Part shown: piece after piece, positions 1 to 24,265 of the stretch | Layout: each line of letters starts with the position of its first letter | Numbering within the stretch: position 1 is the first letter of the stretch | Assembly: GCF_958298935.1 (NCBI RefSeq) | Contig: NC_084935.1 | Location: forward strand, 10,970,501 to 11,034,500 | Direction: 5' to 3' | Length of the DNA: 64,000 nucleotides | Source of the DNA: Phragmites australis | Taxonomy: Eukaryota; Streptophyta; Magnoliopsida; Poales; Poaceae | The notes under the pieces: generated by a model | Told to the model about the DNA's origin: nothing | What the model saw: only the letters and a program-made list of their open reading frames with translations | The model's database searches: none | Position numbers and translations under genes: made by a program

Positions 1-490
1 GATGGTTGGGACGGTGGGGCCACTTGTGGGCCCCATGTGCAAGAGAAAAAGGGGTATTTGTAATGCGATTTCTATTCTTTTCTATGCCAAATTTCTTTCT
101 GTTATCCAAATAATTTTAAACAAATTGCTTTATAGTTACGAAACAAAATCACACAAAATTAAATATAATACTTAAGAAGCATATTTATGTTTAATTATGT
201 AATTACGGATTTTAGGACATGACACCCCCTTTATACCAGGGATAAAGATGCACAAATAAATAGACAGTGTCAAACCCTGTGACAGACCTACCTCTGATGG
301 AGCCAACTACCCCTAACCCATCATGACGTCGGATAGGCATGTTTGCTTTGCCCTGGTCGTCCTGCACTCTCTGTACCATCACCGACGTCGTCACGCTCAC
401 CAGTCAGACCATCTTGCAACATTAAATGCTACAGGTCAAGTTACTGCAACTCCACACCGCCCCACTCCATGACCATGCCTCACCGAAAGC
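1..490. other. Unassigned leading sequence
   Basis: AT-rich stretch, then a moderately GC-rich part from about 210 to 480. No coherent coding frame or terminal structure was recognised. The predicted short frames on both strands look like chance. It directly abuts the AAGTG target-site duplication of the solo LTR. Confidence 0.4.
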
Positions 491-495
491 AAGTG

Positions 496-2179
496 TGTAG
501 CGAAAATAGCTCTATTAGGATATGATTGTGATTTTAGTGATTAATGACAATATAGTCATTGAGACTAACATGTTTGTCAAGTATATGCTTTAGTAGGTCT
601 CATAGATGCAACAAAAGAGAAGTCGCCGAAGTCGGAACAAAGAGATAAATGAATTAGACTTGTTCCATGAATTTTTATATGATCAAATGGAATGATTTTC
701 TATATAATATTGTAGAGCTCTTCACAAGCTTTTCATAGAGCCAAAGATCATCAAAATCGGAGTTCAGAGTGAAAAGTTATGCCCAAAATACATAACGTTA
801 TTCTACTGAAATTTGCCTGACCGGATAGTCCGGTGCTTACATAAAAATTAGTCTGGTGCTACATAGGATAATCCGGTGAGTACAATGAAAAATAATCCGG
901 TATTCACAGAAAATTTGAAGTGGAATCTTTTGCCTCACCGGATGATCCGGTTTTCACAAAATGAACACACCGGACTGTTATTTCTAGAGAGCTTCAAAAT
1001 GAAGATATGCACATAGGATAGTTCGGTGTTCAATAAGTTGTCACAGGATAATCCGGTATTCACAGATGAGTCTGAGTGAGTTCCAACAGTTAGTTTCTTC
1101 TGCTATACTCACCGGATGATCCGGTGTTCACAAAATGAACACACCAGACTATTATTTTCCAGAGAGCATCAAAATAAACATATACATATAGGATAATCTG
1201 GTGCATTTATCCGGTGTTCAGTGAGTCATCACAGGACAATCTAGTGATCACAGAGGCTTGAGTGGGGTTCCAACGGCTAGTTTGTGAGTGTACTCACCAG
1301 ATGATCTGGTGTTAGTACTACTGTTCTCACCGGATCATCCGGTGTTACCAGCTTTTTAGAGCCGTTGGGTTAACGGCTAGTGCGCGAGTTTGAGGCTATA
1401 AATATCACTTAGTCATTTGAGAGTGCTGAAGTCCAGAGAAGTTCATATACACCTAAGAAGACATCCAAGCCACCAAAATGCTTAAAGTGATCATCCAAGA
1501 CAATTAAGCACAAGATTAGTGAGTGATTAGTGCTTATAGGTCTAGAGAGTGAGTTGCTAGGTGATTGCTACCTAGAGAGTGGATCAAGGAGTGATCCAAC
1601 AGTATACTTCTTGGTATGTCGGCACCTTGAAGTCTTGGTGACTCACCGACAAGCTTGTTGACCCTCTGACTTGGTGTGTAGCGGCGGTAAGGCAATTGTG
1701 CGAGGACGCGGAGACCCTTGCCTTTGTGGCTCAAGCTCCGAAGTGATCATGGCGGCGAGGAACCAGAAGAGAGGCTAGTGGTGAGACCTTGCCTTGGTGG
1801 CTTGGTGGCTCAGCTGGGTGAAGACCTTGTCTTTGTGATTTGGTGGCTCAAAAGCCGTGACCGGGTGCCGACCGGGAGCATATCCTTTGTGGAGCTCCAA
1901 TGTGAACTAGGGGTAGCATTCATGCCATCGATACCACGGAAAAAAATTCTTGTGCCGAGTTTGCTCTCTCTATCTTATTTACGTTTCTGCACTTACTTAC
2001 TTGCAATTTACCTTCTTAGATAGGTTGCAAGCGCTTTGATCGGTAGAGTAGACACACTAGATAAACCTAAAGCATATTTAGATAGGAATTAATATAGATT
2101 TATCTTGTATTGTTTTTAGAGCCGAAATAGTTTTACGTGTCTTAATCCCCCCCCTCTTAGGACGTCACCGATCCCTACA
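496..2179 (+). mobile_element. Solo LTR of an LTR retrotransposon
   Basis: A 1684-bp unit begins TGTAG and ends CTACA, a perfect 5-bp inverted terminus, and is flanked on both sides by AAGTG (491-495 and 2180-2184), the expected 5-bp target-site duplication. A TATA-like CTATAAATAT at 1395-1404 gives a promoter reading to the right. No primer-binding site follows the 3' end and no coding remnants lie beside it, so this is a solo LTR left by LTR-LTR recombination. The superfamily is not certain from the LTR alone. Confidence 0.85.
815..1350. repeat. Degenerate palindromic sub-repeats inside the solo LTR
   Basis: The motif ACCGGATGATCCGGT and close variants (ATAGTCCGGTG, GATAATCCGGT) recur many times across this part of the LTR U3 region, often followed by GTTCACA. 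Each core is a near-perfect palindrome. Longer units containing CACAAAATGAACACACC recur around 955 and 1130. These look like U3 sub-repeats of the retrotransposon. Confidence 0.75.
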
Positions 2180-2394
2180 AAGTGTCCGGGGAAGGAAAAA
2201 ACACTCGAGTAGGCAGCATTAAATGAGACATGACTAGTTAAATGAGCACATACACTGCAACAAGTAAGGGATGATCATAGGATCTTGCTTTGCGACCAGG
2301 GGGTTGGCTGGTCGCACAATGATGCCATGGTCTTGACAATACCTACTGTCAACTAACACTTGGCGGTGCGTGACCTGCCTCGTGGGGCACCCTC

Positions 2395-2722
2395 TTACCT
2401 ATTACACCAACATAAATGCCCCTTTTACAATTGGCACGATGAGTACCAGAAGCACTAGGAGTACCAGGGTTTGCTCGGTGGTGAAGAAGGTGAAATGGCT
2501 CATGTTGATCATATTCGAGAGATAATGATGGTTCAAGATAAAATAGAGCAGGAGCTTGAAGCACTCAAGTTGCAAGTTGTTGAATTCAAGACCGAGAAGG
2601 TGGTAGCAATAAAGGTGGAGTTGCTGCTTGGATGGGTGAAGGCAATGACAGTGCTACTGGGTGTAAACATGTTCTTTGTTTTCATGGCCTTTGTTGTGTA
2701 TCTTGTAAAGCTTTTGCAGTGA
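2395..2722 (+). pseudogene. Possible GRF-zinc-finger/TM protein fragment
   Basis: The open frame 2471-2722 (83 aa) has an acidic and basic alpha-helical stretch (residues about 14-50), a likely coiled coil, then a hydrophobic membrane segment (about 58-80) ending at a stop. Upstream in the same frame, from about 2416, a short Cys/Trp/His-containing stretch is separated from it by an in-frame TAG. Grass genomes contain many small GRF-type zinc-finger proteins with a C-terminal coiled coil and TM helix, often linked to transposons. I infer a decayed fragment of that type. No start codon or complete zinc finger is visible, so the assignment is weak. Confidence 0.3.
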
Positions 2723-3071
2723 TTGGATAACTAGATGTTGGTGTCTGGTAGTTTATGTCACTTAGGAAAGGTTTAGTTGCTACTAATGGTAATATAATCA
2801 GAACTCGGATGATATGGTTATCTAGTGCAGAAATGCTTATGCAATCAAGAGTTTGGATATGTAGTGCATCTGTTTAATAGGTTCCAAACACACAAGTCAT
2901 GCCAAGATCATAGGTTCCAAGCACAACTAGAACATAAAAGAGACTGCATTACATCATAGGTTTCATCATAGCTTGTAGAACATCACAGGTCCCAAAACAT
3001 AAGTGTTACATGACAGTTTGCAAAAAACAACATAAATGTCTCTGGGCCTGGCAAAAAACTACTATTACCCT

Positions 3072-3242
3072 TCACTTCTTCTTTCTTGGAGTAATCTTCT
3101 TCCTAGGTTGAGGAGCTAGGGTTGGCTGGGTTGAAGGACTCGGTTGAGAAGCTTCCAAAGGTAGTCGACTCCTTTTCCCAGATGTAGGGCTTGACTGAGG
3201 AACTTGTGAACTGGCCTGTGAGCAGGCTTCTCCAGCTGCCAT
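3072..3242 (-). pseudogene. Short Ser/Pro/Lys-rich ORF, probable TE protein tail
   Basis: A 56-codon minus-strand frame runs from ATG (3242-3240) to TGA (3074-3072). It is rich in Ser, Gln and Pro and ends in a basic Arg/Lys run. Such tails occur at the C-terminus of grass transposase-like proteins and nuclear proteins, but no diagnostic domain is present. It could be the last exon of an element that also contains the 2395-2722 fragment. That is inference. Confidence 0.25.
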
Positions 3243-3790
3243 CAGTGCAAGTTGTTTGTAAAATTACAAAAAATTCAGTAATGTTTAGGAAAATTCAAGT
3301 TGCATGCCATCAATTTAAGGAACATACCTCCTGATTACATGACTAGGACTGTCTGCAAGAAGAGTGAAGGTTGTCCGCAAGAAGAGTGTTGAGGACAACT
3401 CTTGTCCAGAGTGGAGTGATAATTTGGTCAACCATATCCTTTTTGCTCTTTTTCCTACCAGGCTTGGTCATCTTCTTTAGGTTACTCCTTTTGCAAAAAA
3501 TAATAATAGTGATATACGAGGATGAGTTAAGACAACATAGAACAAGAGTCAACTAGCTATGATTATCTTTTTTTAACCAGTAAGGGGACACTTCAAACTC
3601 TCTAACATATGGCTAGTCTTATCATATAGTTTATAGTTAACCTATCTTTTTAGCTTGCTCTTATTCTTGCTCCTCTAGAGTAGATGTAATTCTATTCTCC
3701 TCTATCTCTCTACTACCATGGTAGCTAGAGGGAAAGAGGAGACGAAGATAACGATGCAGGTGGGGTGCGCGAATAGATCGATCTAGGTCA

Positions 3791-3907
3791 GGGTTCGATC
3801 GAGCCAGCCTTAGATCGAACCCAACAGCTTTCCTTCGCGGGAGAGATTCCCGTCGTGAAGGGATTTTCGTTCGCTTCAGCGCTTCAACGGTTTCCCTTCA
3901 CGACGGG
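3791..3907. repeat. Two adjacent inverted repeats upstream of the malic enzyme gene
   Basis: GGGTTCGATC at 3791-3800 pairs with GATCGAACCC at 3813-3822. CCCGTCGTGAAGGGA at 3849-3863 pairs perfectly with TCCCTTCACGACGGG at 3893-3907. Related GGGATTCTC and CCCTTC motifs continue to about 3975. This looks like the terminal or subterminal part of a small DNA transposon about 0.4 kb upstream of the NAD-malic enzyme start codon. Confidence 0.6.
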
Positions 3908-4319
3908 ATTCTCAGGATCATTCCCTTCAGGATGGGATTCTCTCTCCGTTCCCTTCGCGATTCTCCTGAAGGGAAGTTGTTGGAGATGAGAGAAAATAAA
4001 GGGAATAGAAATGGAGAAGAGAATCGAGAAGGAAACGAAATAAAAAAATATAGTTGAGGTAGTCTTAGCCGAGCGTGGGGAGCACAAGGGTCATTTTGCA
4101 TCCTCACCATATCAGCTGTATGACCGATGAGATATGTGTTGGCTCCTGGTCACACGAGTGACTGATTATGAAGTTTGCGGTGGCTCCGGTAGCAATTTCT
4201 CAGGAGCTTTTGGGAAGGACGACTTTTCAGAACAATCGATGGTTAATCGCCCCTCCGCGTCCCCCTGGTAACACACTGACACCACCGGCCGAAGCTTCCA
4301 CAGGACGCAGCCAGAGGCG

Positions 4320-18906
<14,587 letters not shown>

Positions 18907-20363
18907 AGCTCTATTCAGCTGGCGACATGTTCATGAATCATGTATAATTTACTTTAGGCTGCGTTTTAAATGTTACTTGAATTATGAGCAACCGGCCTTG
19001 ATTGTTTTCCTGTATCTGCCACGTGATAGCGCAGCCTCAGTTTTCATTGAATTTAGTGCCACTAAAGGTTTATTTGGGAGCATGAGTTAGGCTCCGTTTC
19101 TGTCAAACTTCAAAGTGCTGTACATTTTCCATCTCAGATATCAGCTGTACAATAGCTGGTACTTGCATGACAATCTCTGCGGGTGTTAATATCCTTTGTT
19201 CAACATGTATCAATAATAAACCATAAGTTCACCAGAGACAATCTGTTTTCTGCTGCTGCTTGTCTAAAATCATTTGATGGTTATCGCTTTCTTTGTAATT
19301 TGTTCTTGTTACTATTCGGCACCGTACTTTTATTGATGCCATATGGCCATCCTTGTCTCATCAGTATTTGCAGTTTGCAGCCATGGCTTGTCTGCTGTCC
19401 ACAGTGAGCATCCCTGTCGATGGGCGATGGTGAATAGAGACATCTTGTTAGTGTTGGGCAGCTGGCCATTGTTGCTGTCCAGTCCTGTTCGGTGAACTGC
19501 ATATGTTCATCCGATGGCGTGGGCTACAGGTAATCCTTTCAAGTACGCTACTTTGTCAGATCTTTCCTTTTCAGGATATAAATCGTTCCGGATCTCCACT
19601 AGAAAGGGTAAGGAAAATCATGCTCTTACTGTTCCTCACCTCATGGTTTTCCATGTACAAATTGCCATTTGGCTCTGGTTCTGGGTGGCTGAATGCTAGT
19701 TAGTGCTGTCCATGATGCGATCAAGACGAAGAAAACCTGTGCTTCAATGGAGCATTCATATTTGGTAGCGTAGTCTCTCGCAGCAGCCAGCCTGGATTCA
19801 TATTGCCTACCTTAGTTGATCATACCATTGATGTGCACTTGTCAAAATCCTGATCTCGTTCATACTTGGGTTGTTTGGTAAGTTGTGGACTCGGGCTCTT
19901 TTGCCTCTGATGATCATTTAGTTCATGTGAATTGTTTACATGCTGACATTTTCACTCCCTTCTGAACCTAATAAAAAGCAGGAATAGGATAATGTCATTA
20001 GTCATTAAAAGATTCTGAGCCTATGATTTAAGGTTTGATCATCGGTTTCCTTTAACACATCCATTTCTCTCTTATTTTTATTTGGGAGAGAGTATCGATA
20101 CATTCTATTTTTCTGATTGCATTGGATATTGCTTGTCAATGTCTCGACTTGAACAGAGTGCAGAAATGGCTTGCTTCCGTGTCTTTCAACATCATTTTGG
20201 CGAGGAAGCACTTAGCCTTTCCAAAAGGGAAGGGATGGCTTAACGATTTGCTATCTATTTCGTTCGGTTCTCCGAACTTGGTCAACGTTCTTCCTCTATT
20301 TGAAGCATTCGCTCGTTCACGCAACCGTCAACATCTGCTTCCTGCGTGTCAGCTGTTTTTTTT
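18907..20363. other. Malic enzyme 3' flank and spacer
   Basis: The first few hundred bases are probably 3' UTR of the malic enzyme gene. AATAAA-like motifs occur near 19210 and 19970. No coding frame with support on either strand and no terminal repeats were seen. Confidence 0.5.
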
Positions 20364-20365
20364 TA

Positions 20366-20601
20366 CGTCCCTCTGTTTATAAATACTTGAAAACTTTAAC
20401 TTTTACTATTTATACTTTGACTAATTCTAATTTTTTAAATATTTAGTTGATTGATATAACATAAGTATCACTTGATATGCTATTAAAATACTTTCGTAAT
20501 ATCATACGCTTACAAATATTTGCTTATGTATTTGTGAAAAATCGATGATCAAATTTTAAATAGTAAAATCAAAGTTACTAATTATTTATAAACGGAGTAT
20601 G
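20366..20601. mobile_element. Stowaway-like MITE
   Basis: About 236 bp with the ends CGTCCCTCTGTTTATAAATA and TATTTATAAACGGAGTATG, which are inverted relative to each other, flanked by TA on both sides. The CTCCGTTTATAAATA terminus is typical of grass Stowaway (Tc1/mariner) MITEs. The AT-rich interior has no coding capacity. Confidence 0.8.
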
Positions 20602-20983
20602 TATTGTGACAACAAATAAAAAAGAATCAAGGTAGTATTTCTTTTGGCCTGTGCGTGTCCTATAATTGCAGGCAACTTTAGGAACTGAAAGTTAGTACGA
20701 GCTCCACCTACTGTTCTTGGGGAAACTCGTCGCCAAAAGGTTTCCTTTTCTGAGCTTGAGTGCATGTAACGGTCAGCGGCCAGCGGGTCCGTGGAACCAT
20801 GCAAGAGTCGCGGTTAGTTTGAGTAGTCTCTGCAGCGTGAAACAGAAAAAGCCACCGGTCGATGTGAAGCCCACCACAGCACAGTATGGCTGCAAAGCCA
20901 CGTTGACTTGGATGATTCTTCATCCCCGTCGAATCAAACACCTACCTGCAGTAGGTGTCGATTTTTATGGGAACTTATTGGAA

Positions 20984-21091
<108 letters not shown>

Positions 21092-21624
21092 CCTAATTCA
21101 TTGATGCACATGAATTTTACAAGAACTACAGAGAGAACTTATGAATCGAGTGCAGTATCAGAGAACTGGTGACGCCAAATCCTACAGAGTGCAACAACAG
21201 AAATATCGTTAGCATGCAAGCAAGAGACCATGTCTAAGAAATATATTCTAGACTCTTCTGGTATAGGAAGTAGCGGAGAATTTTCTCCATCGCTTGCACC
21301 AAAATTTTTCCCAATCCCTCTAAACATGGTACGAGGAAGATTTATATGCAATCAGATACTGGCAACAAAGCCCCCAGAAAGCGCTTACTTGCTTGAGAAA
21401 GTGAAAAGAAAAAAAAATAACAAGATTTTGGGGCACATACACACAGAGAAGCATTGTCAACAACGGCATCGGCATCCCCATCCATTCAAAACCAAAAGTT
21501 TCCAACTTAAGGGTAGCAAGTGCCAACCCAATATCAACACTATAAATACATGGCTCCATGGCTCCATCTCTCATCTTGTATGGACAATGTTCTAGCATTG
21601 TTCGTTCCTCTCCATACTACCCCA

Positions 21625-22867
21625 ATGGCTCTTCGGCTTCATCGCCATCTCCCAGCTTTGCTTTACCTCATGCTAATCTCTAGAGCTACTGCAGATGCAA
21701 ACTTCACCGTGTCGAAAGCAGTATATTACCCCAACTCCAGCACAAAAGGGGCCGAAAGTAAGTACATTTACAGAAAATAAGAAAAAAAAGGTTATGCTAA
21801 CAGCTGAAGATCATCAAAATCGCTAGGCTGCTCAAGTTACAGATGCAAATCATACAGTATCAAAAGAAAACACGTGTTTCTAACAAAGATTTTCAGATGG
21901 AGCATGTGAATATGGGACATATGGGGCGACACTCAACAATGGCGATGTTTCAGCATCATCAAGTCTCTACAGGAATGGGGTAGGATGTGGTGCTTGCTAT
22001 CAGGTAAATTCATCTCCGACAGTAGTAGCTGTGTAAATTATGAAACATCACTCTTTCGTGCACGCTAAAACTGTTTAGTAATTGCCAACAGGTCAGGTGC
22101 ACAAATCCTTACTACTGCTCTCCAAATGGTGTGACAATCGTGATCACCGACTCTGGGGCAAGCGACGGGACTGACTTCATCCTCAGCCAGCATGCCTTCT
22201 CCAGGATGGGGCAGAACAAGGACGCTGGTGCAACACTGCTGAACCTTGGCTATGTTGGAATTGAGTACAGGAGGTGTGCGCATATAATAAGCCTGGCTAA
22301 AACTCTTAAACCATATACCTAGTTGCTTCCTTCAGATGGCAAAGGAACTGAAAACTACAACAGAAATAATCTTGCATAATGAGTTCATGACACAACTGAC
22401 ATGTTAAAATTTTCACGGTTTCCCCCCACTTCAGGGTTTCTTGTATCTACCCAGGCAAGAATATTGTCTTCAAGATTACTGAAAGCAGCAATTTCCCCTA
22501 CTATCTTGAATTTGAGATATGGTATCAACAAGGCAACCAGGATATCATTGCAGTCCAGCTTTGTGAGGTAAAATTATTCTGGAAGATTTCCACATGTACA
22601 AACTTAAAGCGAAAGTATTAGTTCTAAATACCTGTTGATGGCTGAATGCAGACTGTGAACCTGACATGCCAGCTTCTGAGCCGAACTCATGGTGCCGTAT
22701 GGGCTGCTGTCTCCCCACCAAGTGGCCCCCTGTCCATAAGGATGCTGTTTAGCAGCGGAGCTCCACGTGGTGGTGACCAGAGATGGCTAGTTCCCACAAC
22801 CACAATACCACAGAACTGGACTGCAGGGGACACGTATGATTCTGGGGTCCAAATACAGCTACAGTAG
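21625..22867 (+). CDS. EXLB1: Expansin-like B protein, 5 exons
   Basis: Secreted cell-wall protein of the expansin superfamily. No catalytic activity is established for the B-like group. Exons 21625-21757, 21897-22003, 22092-22273, 22435-22567, 22652-22867 give 256 aa. All introns are GT-AG and in phase. Residues 1 to about 23 form a signal peptide. Residues about 30-145 form the six-stranded double-psi barrel domain (GH45-like), with [25 protein letters not shown] and [14 protein letters not shown]. The canonical expansin HFDL motif is absent, as usual for the expansin-like groups. Residues about 160-256 are the CBM63-type C-terminal domain, ending in [10 protein letters not shown]. The gene follows the malic enzyme gene in tandem, 2.7 kb downstream. 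The EXLB assignment over EXLA rests on the [16 protein letters not shown] region as I recall the families. Confidence 0.92.
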
Positions 22868-24265
22868 CTATAAACACAGAGACAACAGGATTCTATAGCT
22901 AGTTATGATGCTTGATTCTTCCCTTGTCTTCTTGCTCATGTATACTCTTGCATTGTATTTATTGTAATTTGTGAAGGTTGTGCTTGCATTTATATCAATA
23001 AATTTTCTCATGGAAGAATACATAGGTTAGGTTTCCACGAACAATTGAGAAGCTCTCTTACCACTTCAATTAAAACCATCTTTCTAAAAAAGCTAGTCTT
23101 ATTTGCTAGGAACGACCGAGAATCATCCCTAAAATGCACGGAAAATGCTATTAGATGCAGAGAAGGCACATGCTCATCAGAATTGGATATGATTAGCACC
23201 ACAATTGCTTACATCAACTTGGCCACAGAAAAATACTGTACATAGCCATACTTAGACCAAGGTTCAACTCAATTTACACAGACTGACTGATCCATTCAAT
23301 TATCCACTGTGGTATACAAGTCCTGACCATCAGAAATCCCCCACAACCATATCAGCCCTGAAGTTTCATCAAAGAGACAAACCAATTATAATTAACCTTC
23401 AAATAATTATAATCAAAATAAGAAGCTTACCAACAAGGTTTCCTATTTAATTTTATACTTGAGAAATTATCATTAGTTACAAGCAATAAAACGGCTAGAC
23501 ACCCAATAGTTTTAATCTTGTGGACAAACACAGCTTGAATTTAAACTATTTATAGCTGAAAATAATTGGACGAGCAAATATTACAAAGGGAATCACCATG
23601 TGTTCGGGAAATCTATTTAGAAGTGAAGTAAAACAATAGATTCATTCAGCACATTCCCCTTACATGCCATGTCATATAAATGGCAGAGCATCTATTTGGC
23701 CAAGTATAGAAACTGCTTAATCAATAGAGTTCACTATTTCTTGTCACAGAATATTCAGGGTCAAAAATTAAAAGGAGACACCTTTTCAAGAAGTGGCATT
23801 CCTCTGATGCCAAACAGCTGACACCTATGCATTATCAAGGCACGTGCAGCAGGTACCCCCCAACATAATATTTTGTGTATAATTCTACCACCGTTTTGGT
23901 CTATTCTATATGCATAGCTAGAAAATCCGGAAATTTCCAAACTCATGAAACTAGATTAAAATATACAATTCTAAGGCTTACCACCCTACCCCCAACTCTG
24001 AAGTTTTGAGTGCTCCACTACTGAAGCATGATACATAAATTTGTAGTTCAAGTTATGCACATTGCTACATAGTGAAATTATTTGACGTTTTGTGATGGAC
24101 AATAAAAATCACCACTCTTGAATACATTAACACAACTACTTACCAATGTTCCTAGTACAGTTTGAACTATGGAGTGCAAATAGCCATCAAAGCCCCATAA
24201 GACCTGCCATCACCCATGTGATTCCTTTTGTTAAAACAGTACAGAATGATGATATGTTGGAAATG
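22868..24265. other. Spacer between convergent genes
   Basis: Holds the 3' UTR of the expansin-like gene (AATAAA-like motif near 22998) and, from the right, the 3' UTR of the minus-strand FRS gene. AT-rich, with no supported coding frame and no element ends recognised. Confidence 0.5.
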
